NCBI GenBank assembly: GCA_027596075.1
Contig: JADGJC010000510.1
Location: 1-21,600, forward strand
From: Rhizophlyctis rosea
Lineage: Eukaryota > Chytridiomycota > Chytridiomycetes > Rhizophlyctidales > Rhizophlyctidaceae
Direction: 5' to 3'
Length of the DNA: 21,600 nucleotides
Part shown: positions 11,540-20,879 of the stretch, one piece after another
Layout: each line of letters begins with the position of its first letter
Position numbering within the stretch: position 1 is the stretch's first letter
Notes under the pieces: model-generated
The model's input: only the letters and a program-made list of their open reading frames with translations
The model's database searches: none
What the model was told of the DNA's origin: nothing
Position numbers and translations under genes: made by a program

Positions 11540-12794
11540 TCAAGGAGCTGGGTGCTCCGACCCTTGCCACCCGCCCCACCTCCTGTATTTGAAAGCCTTC
11601 GGCACGACAGTCCTCAGACTTGCAGCGTTGGTCATAGGCAATGCTGGGCCGCTTTGTTGCTCGATGAGAGATTCGATGGGTGGACAGAGCATGTAGTCGG
11701 TTCTGTAGGAAGTTCGGGAGTATATTTTTGGATGGTTTTCGATGTGGAGGAGGTCTCGGACGTTGGTTCCTGTGACCATGTTTGTAGCGGAAATGGATAG
11801 AAGGTTGATGAGGTGGAAGGGCGATTAGCAATTTGCCGGCACGACCCGTTTGTTGTAGTGGATTCCATTCTTTTTGCTGCATCTTTCCATCTCCCATGCC
11901 CGACCAGTTGACATCAAGCTCAATCGTGCTGGTAATTCTCTTCTGTGGAGTGAATGAAAAACACTCACCGGGCTCCTTCGGCACATACAACAGCTTGCTC
12001 TTGCCGTAGACGCTTACGCCCTTATCCAAAAGATTACCGTTGATTGCCTTTGGATCTAGAAAGCTATTTTGGTATAAGGAAAGGCCGGTGTCGTGTGGGC
12101 CTGTAGGGTTGACGAGGTGTCCGGTGCCGTTGCCGTTTGGGTGCGTGGGCGTTTGACAGCGGGATCGGAGGTGCGGAAGTATTCCGTCTAGTAGATTCAC
12201 ATCAACATCAGATAAACATAACTATTGAGCCACTATTGTTATTATGAACAAGCTACACCCACTCTTCTCCAAATCATACGCTCCCTGGTATTGGGACATG
12301 TAGAGGTACCGATCCATCTCTCTTTGTTTATCTTCTCGCCATTTCTCAATTTCTGCTGCATCTGGAACTTTGTCTCCTGCATTGTTTATTTGATCCCGAG
12401 GAGGGACCGGAACGGCGTCGCGGGTGTAGGTTGCGTCGCGGAGGGATCGTTGGTAGTTCAGTCTCTGAAGATTCCAAATGAGCATATGGAGTGTGAGTTA
12501 CGTCATTGAGCTTGCGAATTTGTCGAAAACCATTGCATCCTCGCAGGGTGCTGGACAAATACGAACCTTCCGTTCCTCCTCCGAAACAAAATCCAACCCC
12601 GGTACACCTTTTACTTTCGGCCGCACCATCCGCACGACTTTCCCGTTCCCACTCGCTATACGTGGATCATCTACCCCATCCTTGAAATCATGCTGGTAAG
12701 TCGAGCGCCCGGTTTTGCCTACAGGGTGAGGAGGTCGAGTGGGAGGGGCTGTTGAAATCTCGCCAATTTGGGGCATGGGATGTGGGTCGCGCAT
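11540..12794 (-). CDS. Putative flagellar/axonemal microtubule-associated protein, four exons
   Basis: Exons 12794-12567, 12464-12263, 12187-11969 and 11769-11540 are joined by GT/AG introns (102, 75 and 199 nt) in matching phases, giving 292 residues. No named domain is recognised. The protein is basic, Pro-rich and has no transmembrane segment. It repeats short aromatic motifs: GRSTYQHDF (near 29-37), LRDATYTRDAVPVPP (near 84), LSLYQNSF (near 178) and IYSRTSYRTDY (near 231-241), ending with KAFKYRRWGGW. Such motifs are typical of proteins lying on or inside axonemal doublet microtubules, so a flagellar role is inferred, not shown. The third intron could be read through in frame, but it begins GTGAGT, carries a CTAAT branch-like site, and removing it restores the best-looking frame. 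The N-terminus is uncertain: an acceptor-like CTCCTCAG precedes the ATG, so an upstream or 5' UTR exon may exist. Confidence 0.65.
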
Positions 12795-14185
12795 TAGGAT
12801 TTTGGATGTTTCGTCTCTGAGGAGAGCGATGCAGTGTCAGGTTTCAGCAGTACAACTTGTTACAACAACCGGGTGCCTCGCCAATGCAAGGTCGGGCAGA
12901 TGAGTACGGTACGTACGATATACAAGGTACCTCCTCGCTCAGATCATTCGAAACCCCAACTTCGAGGTAGTGTCTCCTTTGTGGGCGGGGCGGTTCCGTG
13001 GAGGGTTTCGGAAGAGGAAGAGTGGGCATTCGGTATTGTGCTGGGGTTATGTGGAGAATGTGTCAGGGTGATCGGTCTGCTTGCGTTTTCTGCCTTTCGC
13101 GTCTGTGCCGCTTTATCTGCCGATATGGCAACGAGGTAAGCAAAGTCGGAAAGGGTCGTGGCAACTCTTGAGGACAGAAACAGTTCTTCAAAATACATAT
13201 CGTTACAAACCTCTGCGTCGTTTGGGGAGTAGGACTTTGCATCTATGCAGAATGGATCTTCACCAGCAGCCAGTAGCACCAAACAAACATCAGACCAGCG
13301 TGAAGGACACCGATGGAAAATGTCAAATCGTGATGGATGGGCGTTATTATGGACCCTGCCGTCCACCTTGTTTGGGTTCACCCACAGCCGGCTCATCCCG
13401 CACTCTCCAAAGTATTGGGACAACTGGCTTGTCCGATCATGCATGATCATTCCAATCACATATGTCGTTCGGACATTGACCTGTGTGGTACAGGGGTAGA
13501 CGAAAGGGAGTTGGATTATATCGAAATGATTTTGGGGGCACATTTGGTTTCTGGTTCGCCGCAAGGGGAAGTCGTAGGATATGTGAATGGAAATATTAAC
13601 ACCAATTCACGAAAGCAGGAAAGCTACATCCACAATGTTCACGGCAAATGGGGTTGGTACATATATATGAAGTGAAACCATCCTCCACCCCACACGCTTT
13701 TGAAGCATGCACGAGGAAATGGAATTTTGTACAAATCGTCCACGCAAAGCTTACAGTTTTCTCGCCGCCAGTGATTGTGGGTCTGTCTCTGGTTACACAT
13801 ACTTACAGTACTTGCGAGAGATGATGTGCGACTAGACGGGATGGTCATGATGGAACACGTTTCTGCAAGATGCGGCAGCGTAATGGAAGTGGTTTTCTTT
13901 AAGGGCAGAATCAAAGAAGGTGTGTGTTGGAGGTGTGACAAGGCCATAGGACCCTGAAACGCGTCATGGAGGCTCAGCTGCATCCACGGCCACAAAGCGC
14001 AGGATGGCGAAAGTGCCACGTAGCGGTGTTTAAAACATTGCAACATCCCCGGACACCGCCCGATGTCTTCCATCTTCTTCAGACGCCGTTCTTTCCATTG
14101 GCCGTCAAACTCATTATAGTCATATCTGAGCGGATTGCACAGTCGAACATCTCACGCTGACTTCCACACCTTCCTACTCTCCCGC
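12795..14185. other. Intergenic region with ambiguous open frames between divergent genes
   Basis: This 1.4-kb stretch lies between two genes transcribed away from each other. It holds several overlapping open frames on both strands, the longest a 206-codon minus frame (12944-13564) without a clear ATG start. None shows a recognisable domain. The part at 12920-13080 is C-rich on the minus strand, as exon starts are in this genome, so an unplaced 5' exon of the flagellar-like gene could lie there. A 14-bp palindrome is listed separately. Confidence 0.5.
13435..13448. repeat. Perfect 14-bp palindrome
   Basis: GATCATGCATGATC is fully self-complementary. It sits inside the divergent intergenic region. 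It could be a binding site for a dimeric regulator, but nothing else supports that. Confidence 0.4.
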
Positions 14186-16684
14186 ATGACACACATGACA
14201 CAAATATTGGAGGGCCAGGAAGAGACGGTCACGTCTGACGGCTCCAAAGCGACATCCCCAACCCCAAAGTCAAAGAGCTCACCCGCTCACGCTATTTCCC
14301 CTCCAACAACACCCCACTTCCTCTTCCTCCCCCGCGAACTCATCCTATACATTATCAATATAAGCAATAGTCTTGCAGTCCCCGGCAAGATCTGCTCCTT
14401 GGCAAAATGCACAACAACCCTACTTACATTGGCGGACTGGTCCCTCCTCCTTGCTCCATACCTATGGTCCCGTCGAGACATCTCCCACCCCTTATCCTGG
14501 TTCAGCAACCTGGGCCTATCTGCCCCTGCTCGCATACTGAAAGTACCACCTATCATCGCCGTTGGAGCTGCTAAACGACTTTTGCGATTGGGAGCGGATC
14601 CGAGGAATATTCCTATTAAACATGACTGGACACTTTCCAGAAAGCACGAAACGCACAACGTTGTTGGGTCGTGTGCTATTAAGAAGGGCGATGTCGAACT
14701 TGTTAGATTGAGTTTTCGGTTGGCACCGGAGCGGGATGCGCATATTTGGGTTGAGGACATTCGTTCGAGCTTGGAGGGGTTGTTTGTGGAGAAGTTGGCG
14801 GATTATGAGACTTTGGAGGCTGTTGTTGATGTGAGTGTGGTCAACCTTCTTGGCAAAGATTCTGTTTCATGTCAGGAGGGTCCTCACACCCCATTTCATC
14901 TCATATCCATCATCGAACTTCTTCAGTGTATCATGAACGACATCATAGCAGACGGCACACCGTACCACAACAGTCTAGGCTATCTTCGGATTGACGACTT
15001 CCAAGCAGGCCGCTTCTGGCTTCCTCTCCTCAAAGCTGGCTTCTTGGAATTGACCCGCAAACTCCTTACCGGTTTCCGGATATTCGTGCCCGACGAAATC
15101 CATGAGAAACACCAGTATACACATGACGTGTATTGCGCCATTGGACGGTATTGTGACCTTGACACATTTGATTTTTTTGTTCAACGGGGGTTGGAACCAG
15201 GCCGGATGGTGGTGGGGATGTTGCAACGGAGTGATACGGTATGTTTCGGTTGGGCTTTGTTTTGCTGGGTGTCGTGGGATGCAGATGTTTTGTATTGATT
15301 GACGAGTTTGCAAAAATGTATGATAGGTACTTTTATCTCATTTTCTCAAAACATACAACATAAAACCCAATCATGCGGACGCGAACTACGATGACCGAGG
15401 AGCTTGCTTTGACCGTTACTATGGCACACCCGTCAAGATTTCGAAACGTCCACCCGCCGCATGTTGCTGCCGTTCTCCTCATTATAAGACAAATACCACG
15501 ACAACGACAACAGTGTCAAGTCCATTGTTGCGTTATAGTGGCCCTTTGACGCTTTTCCAACTTGCAGTGGGGATGAGGAACGTTGCAGCGCTTGAAGCTA
15601 TTTTTGGATATGGGCATAAAGTTGCGGACGGAGTGTCGTTGATGCAGTTTGAGTTGCCTGAATGTAGGTATGTGAAGGCGCTGAATATTCCACACAGGAG
15701 CGAAAAGGTAAGTCCGTTGGGGCGTTTCGTCATTACGGGAGTGATTGCTGCCCAGTTGAAATGGGTCGTCGCCCATTCTTATTTGCTCGTCCCTTCCAGT
15801 GGGTCCAAACCCTGGTACAAGTACTCATTTCCAACCACCATCGTCTCTCGAAACGTGACACCCAATACGTCCTATCAACCCACTCCACCCAAACCATCCG
15901 CCAACTCCTCCACACCGCACCACCACCAACCCTCCAAAATCCCCACCTCCTCATCTCAATAATGACCAACCCCGCCCTCCAGCAACCCGGACGCACAAGA
16001 CTGGAGCTTCTAAACCTCTTGATTGAACGCGGTGGACATCCCACATGGCTGTTCAAGAGGAGGGTGGAAGCCAACGAAGCGCTTCGTCTTGCAGTTGTTC
16101 AACATTCTTCGGATGAGGGTGCTGAGGAGTGGCGGAAGGAGTGTGTTGAAATTTTGATGCGTTTGGTTAATGCAGGGGTGAGGATTTCGCGAGGGAGGTG
16201 TCCGGCGCTTTTGGAGGCGGTTGTGAGGGGGTATACGGGTATTGTAGGGATTTTGTTGGAGGGTGGAGCGGATCCCAACGGTTGTCCTGCGCTCTTGAAA
16301 GCCGTTGAGAGTGGTCGAGTGAATATAGTACGGATATTACTGGAAGGTGGAGCTGACCCAAACCGATATCCCAACACACTATTGGAAGCCGTCAAGACTT
16401 GCCAGAAGGATGTTGTAAAAATGCTGTTAGATGCCGGGGTAGATCCTAACGGGTATTCGGCACTTTCGGAAGCGTCTGAACGACGTCGGTGGGATATTAT
16501 GGAGATGTTGTTGGAGAGTGGAGCGGGATTTGGTGGGGAGGAGAGGAAGGTTGTTGATGCGGTGTTTAGTGATGGGTGGGGGAGGAGGGGGGATTGGGGT
16601 GTTTTGGACATGGTGATGAAGTTTTGGGATGGTAGGAGGGTCGATTGTCGGAAAGAAGAGGGCAGGATGACTCGAACGTCATAA
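14186..16684 (+). CDS. F-box-like protein with C-terminal ankyrin repeats
   Basis: Exons 14186-15238, 15327-15707 and 15800-16684 are joined in phase 0, giving 772 residues. Introns are GTATGT...GATAG and GTAAGT...TTCCAG. After a Ser/Thr/Pro-rich start, residues 44-95 look like an F-box (FLFLPRELILYIINI, then LLLAPYLWSRR). RLLRLGADP near 140 looks like one degenerate ankyrin end. Four clearer repeats at about 611-723 contain ILLEGGADPNGCPALLKAVE, ILLEGGADPNRYPNTLLEAV and MLLDAGVDPNGYSALSEA. F-box proteins recruit substrates to SCF ubiquitin ligases, with ankyrins as the likely substrate-binding part; the substrate is unknown. The start is the first in-frame ATG; another lies three codons later. 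A 45-nt in-frame, GTGAGT-to-CAG segment (14831-14875) may be a further intron, which would give 757 residues. Fungal ankyrin families of this type are often multicopy. Confidence 0.75.
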
Positions 16685-16959
16685 ATACTGCGTCGGTCCA
16701 CTGAACGGCAGACGGGGTGATTGAACATTGGATGCCTTCCTTACACGGCATGCATTGGACGGTGAAATCAGATCTCAGTGCCCTCCAGGGTGCCGTGCCA
16801 AGATGGCACGTGAATGCCAACCCCTCATGTAAAACCCAGATATGTACAAAATACAGATTCTACTATTATACATCATTTTCACACATACTGCTAGCAGCAC
16901 TCACAACAACATATGCTACACAACGATATACTGGCGGCATCAAACTGCCCCAACTGTTT

Positions 16960-18576
16960 TCATCGAGATGGACCCGCCGAATCACCAACAGCCTCCACAT
17001 ACCCTGGCGCCTCATCCCCATATGCCGGTGCGTCCCCTTCAGGAAAATACATCGGTGCCATACCATGCACAACCTCCCTAACCACATCTGGATTGGTGTC
17101 CATATACCTCATCACATCCGCCCGTTTCCATGGCACAACGGTGCATGGTGCTTGCACCTTTACGTCCTTTGCGCCCACCAGTCCTACTGTTATGTCCAGG
17201 GTGTGTTTGACGATGAAATGCTTATCGACACCAGCACGATGACGGGATGGGAGAATGGTGGAAGGGTTTTCGTCTATGTTTGTTTGTTGGAGAAGGGGTG
17301 CGGAGCATGTGTTTGGTTTGTGGAAGTCGATGTGGGAGTTTGATGTGTTTGAGCCGAGAGAGTATTTGAAGATAGTGTATGTTAGTGTTGGTGCTTTGCC
17401 GGTTGTTTGGGACCGCCCTAAGGTGTGGATTGATTGTGTGATTGTTAGGAGGAGGGATTTAACGGTGACGTTCTGATGGGTGGGTTTAGGTGTTATCCGC
17501 ACAGTGAAATCGATCGTGCCGTCGATGTCGAATGTAAGACCGTTGAGGAATGTTAGGTCGAATGTTATGGGTGTTTCGGGTGGGATGGGGGGCGTGTAGG
17601 TTGAGAGGTGCATGGGGATGCCGTTTTCCCAGCCCGGTTTGGGGGTTAGGGTTTGGACGTGGAGGAGGTCTTCGAGTTCGTGCTGGTCGTACCATGTGAA
17701 GGGGACTGTGGCGTCTTTTTCGATCATGATGGGGTCTGAGGTGAGGAAGCCTAGGCCTTTTTGGGGCATGTAGAGCTTCACGTTGAAGCCGTAGCGGGTG
17801 AATGCTGTACCGGTGCCGTACTGGTGTACTTCGGGTCAGATCACCGGATGATCTTCCAAACAGTGAGAAGAGTGATGACTTACAGGTTTCTCCATGCTAT
17901 GAGGCATATAAATTGGCCCACCTTGGGCTGGAGACGGCACTTCGAATGAAAACTCAAAGTCTTTGGTTTCGCCTGGAGCTAGGGGTGGAAGTCGACTGGT
18001 CCCTGTTGCCTTTACTGAGGAAATAACAGAGATCAATTTGCGATCATGGAAAGCGGCTAAGCCACTGTTTACTAACAATCCAAAGTGATTGCCCAGCTCA
18101 ATGTAACCATTCATGATGGTGACAATTTTGTAGCATTCCTTCGTGGTCACGCCGTCCTTCGGACAGGGTGCCGTGATGTATCCGTTTTGTCCTCATAGTC
18201 TCGTTCTCTGGCGACACCCACCATTGCTCTGATGTACGTTCTGCTCGTCTGGAGGCTCGACCAGCTTCACAATCTTCTCCAAATGCATTTCAAAATAATG
18301 CCCCGTCATGGTGCTGACAAATGTTGCCCCAACGAACTCTAGTTTCAGACTGTGAATGTTCTTATACTTCGTCTTGTTGGTATTCGTGACTCGGATGATG
18401 GCTCGTAAAGTGAAGGGAGTAATGCCCGGGTATCCATCCAAGAAAGGTGAAGTTGTGGAGGGCGGGGAGAAAATTTCCAATTGAAGGGTCTTTTCGGGTG
18501 TTAGCATTCGTACCAGAACTGGGTTTGATACGGCCGTGTTGCCGAAGGTAGCCCCCGCGAACTGATAGGATTCCAT
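16960..18576 (-). CDS. Arrestin-domain (alpha-arrestin-like) protein
   Basis: Coding segments 18576-18222, 18191-17884 and 17820-16960 give 507 residues. The second junction is a normal 63-nt intron (GTAAGT to ACCAG). The first needs a 30-nt excision (GTGGGT to GAG), which is very short. The N-terminal half fits arrestin_N: beta-strand-rich, with LAPGETKDFEFSFEVPS at 189-205 followed by FTRYGFNVKLYMP. The second half fits arrestin_C, with VKSLLLTITQSIHTLG and HFIVKHTLDITVGLVG before a VQAPCTVVPW strand. The C-terminal tail has AYGDEAPGY but no strict PPxY motif. Alpha-arrestins are adaptors that bring Rsp5/Nedd4-type ubiquitin ligases to membrane proteins for endocytosis; that role is inferred from the family. 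The gene converges on the F-box/ankyrin gene, with 275 bp between their stop codons. The unresolved first junction could instead be a frameshift. Confidence 0.7.
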
Positions 18577-18958
18577 GATGACGCTTCAATATCTGATGTT
18601 ATTGTCGCTTTAGGTCAAAACTGAGCGGGGTACCTTTGGCTGGAAACTGGGACCGACAAAGGACGCGAGAAGAGAGGGGAACAGAGGCAGCCCAACCATT
18701 GAACCCTGTTGCGGAAGTTTGGCGGGAAGTGGAATGTGTTCGGAATTTCATGTTGTTCCGTCATCCACACATGTGTGCTCCGATCCCGAAGGCCTCCTGG
18801 TCGCACATTGTCCCACAAAAGTGGGGAACCTGGGCCAACCTTACGTAAACAAAATCATGTTGATGATTCCCATTCTTGCCTGACACCAGCCTGTTTTGTC
18901 TTGAATATCAGAGTTGTCAGGTATCTTGGGACTAGTGATAACAGAGATACTTGACCAC

Positions 18959-18975
18959 TACGTGGAGCCCACGTA
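18959..18975. promoter_or_regulatory. TACGTGG/CCACGTA inverted repeat, possible bHLH or bZIP site
   Basis: Perfect 7-bp arms with a 3-nt spacer, each carrying a CACGT core. A third CACGT lies nearby at about 18985. CACGT-core motifs are common targets of bHLH and bZIP regulators. The position between two divergent genes fits a regulatory site, but this is inference. Confidence 0.3.
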
Positions 18976-19492
18976 TGGTGTGAGCCACGTTTGTATGCGA
19001 TTGGCGTTACCAGGAATATTGAAAACATAATCCCCCGTACACGAAGCATCCACATTGGGTGGTCAGGGTCTGAAGGTCTAACAACGTGGTGAAGAGTTTT
19101 GCATTTTCGGAACTCCAGTGGAAAATTGTGAAGAAATACATCTCGCTCTGTCCTTTATGGGAAGCCTTATAGTGGAGACTTGCGCGTATCAACTGATTTT
19201 AGCACTACCCATCGATGACCAATGGTTCTTAGCTAGACATCATTCCAATGCGAATCAGCCAACCTGCATGTTCGAATATAAAGACGATCAACTTTTCTCC
19301 ACAATATTGCGTGGTTCCTGTTTGGGTTCCGGTCGGTATTTTTGACATGGACCCTCGCGACCTGTGTAGCACAACTTAGCCACAAGTATCCGTGCTGCGC
19401 CAAAGCTTGGTGATAAGACAACAGTTTAAGTCACCGCTGCGCTTCTGTTTTCCCATCCACAACCCTGCGCAGCACTCACTCCAACCACCAAA

Positions 19493-19498
19493 TATAAA
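19493..19498 (+). promoter_or_regulatory. TATA box of the AIG2-like gene
   Basis: TATAAA within an AATATAAATA context, 74 bp upstream of the ATG at 19567. The spacing fits a transcription start in the following 30-40 bases. Confidence 0.5.
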
Positions 19499-19566
19499 TA
19501 ACACTAGGGTGCATCTTTCTCATCCTTCTTTTTGCACTGATTTGAGTGCCATCATCGAAAATTCCA

Positions 19567-20337
19567 ATGTACGCGGTAGCTCACGACGCTTCCGCTCCCC
19601 TCCCGCCGGGGGCGACCACTCCGCGTCCTCTCTTCTGCTATGGTTCACTCATGCATCCCCGCGTATATGCCCGCGTCGTATGTATTCCCACTATCATGCT
19701 TATGCCGTCTTCCTTTTGCGCCTCAGTCTCTTACTGAACGCAAGCAGCCAGACTAACTTATGCGAACCCGTAGGTCGGAACACATATAATCAAACAAAAG
19801 CAGAGATATACGCGTCGGAAAACACATCCTGCCACTCTGACACATCATAAACGGTTGTGCGTTAGAGGCGCACCATACCCTGCTATGATTCCTGCGCCTT
19901 CAGATCCATCTGCTTATGTAGATGGTGTAGTAGTCTATGCCCAAACATTTGAAGAAATATCATGGCTGGATCAATTTGAGTCTGAGGTATGCTCGGAGGA
20001 AGTGCCGAATGCTTTTTGCTACTATACACTCATTGGGACCCCAACACAGGACTACACTCGCACAACAGTAACAGTCTACCTAACACCCTCTAACCCCTCG
20101 GATCCACCACAACCTTTAGAAGTAGATACATACATCTGGACAGCTCCACTATCAGACCTAACGGACCGTGAGTGGTCATATGAGGAATTTGTGAGAGATA
20201 GACTTGACGCTTGGATGGGTCATGGGGTTGATTTCGAGGATCTGGAGGATGTGGAAGTGAAGGAAAATCAGGGGACGGAGGAGGAGAAGGAGGTTGCGGG
20301 GGCGGTTGCGAAGGCGTGGACTGAGGCTGCTGTTTAG
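19567..20337 (+). CDS. AIG2-like / gamma-glutamylcyclotransferase-fold protein
   Basis: Exon 1 is 19567-19677 and exon 2 is 19774-20337, separated by a 96-nt phase-0 intron with GTATGT, an ACTAAC branch site and CCGTAG. The product has 224 residues. The family substrate-binding loop is PLFCYGSLMHPRV (YGSL at 25-28). RGAPYPAMIP follows at 68-77. VDGVVVYAQTFEEISWLDQFE ends with the expected catalytic glutamate at E106. The C-terminal part contains the usual YIW strand and a helix with EWSYEEFVRDR, then a Glu-rich tail. Members cleave gamma-glutamyl dipeptides or gamma-glutamylamines to release 5-oxoproline, and many remain uncharacterised; the substrate here is unknown. The start at 19567 is the first in-frame ATG after the TATA box. 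The region between YGSL and RGAPYP is unusually basic. Confidence 0.85.
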
Positions 20338-20879
20338 CGGGGTTTTTGTTTGCAGAATGGTGTTTGTAGTATATGAAGATGGTTTGGTTTTGTGTAGTAT
20401 GTTTATACCCTAATATTTGGCGCTATTGTATGCAAGTAAGTGAGGTTTTTGGGGAAGAAGTGAGGGGAAAAACCTCTATCCGCAACGTTATGTTGGTGGC
20501 TTTCATAGCAAGGTAATATAATTGTCTCTGCTGGCATCAATCTTCTTTTTTTGGAGGAATATGCATTCGGAGGGGGTTGATCATTGACAAGGGGCCAACA
20601 CCCCTGAACTTGGTTGAAACCAGTTGCATTGACTGATCACTTTACACCTCAAAGCTGCGAAACCATGAAGGGAGCAGCAACTTCGTGCAGCTCTATACGG
20701 CTCCCGTCGATTATTGTTCTCGTTCAAGCTTCCCACCTGCGAAGGAACAATTATGAGGCAACCACCTGCGACGCCTCCGGTGCCTCATTGAAGCACCTGA
20801 CTGACCTGTCACCATGAGACACAACAGAAAGTCCCTGCGAAGGTATGGCACTTGATCCAATTTTGATGAGCCGATTCAT
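20338..20879. other. Intergenic region before the retroelement remnant
   Basis: About 540 bp with no supportable gene. The first part is G/T-rich and is presumably the 3' UTR of the AIG2-like gene. A short hairpin and a 10-bp direct repeat lie at 20733-20788. No LTR end could be recognised for the neighbouring retroelement. Confidence 0.6.
20733..20788. repeat. Hairpin with overlapping direct repeat
   Basis: ATGAGGCA (20753-20760) and TGCCTCAT (20781-20788) are perfect inverted copies, and the pairing extends by two bases past a bulge. CCACCTGCGA occurs twice, 30 bp apart, once before and once within the loop. Confidence 0.4.

Larger units (their letters stand above)
18577..19566. other. Divergent intergenic region, arrestin-like and AIG2-like genes
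   Basis: About 990 bp between two outward-reading genes, with no supportable coding frame. It contains a CACGT-type inverted repeat (18959-18975) and, near the right end, a TATA box for the AIG2-like gene. No TATA box is evident close to 18576. Confidence 0.65.

Noticed and set aside
11770..11968. Read-through of the third intron in the flagellar-like gene
   Set aside because: Open in frame, but it starts GTGAGT, carries a CTAAT branch-like site and ends at a good acceptor. Reading on gives a low-complexity tail in the wrong frame for the conserved-looking SYRTDY segment.
13081..13675. Overlapping plus-strand open frames
   Set aside because: They overlap each other and the orphan minus frame, and none has a motif or convincing splice partners.
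13639..14073. 144-codon minus-strand frame with ATG and an internal GTAAGTATG donor
   Set aside because: No recognisable domain, no acceptable acceptor nearby and no compositional support; possible but not supportable as a gene.
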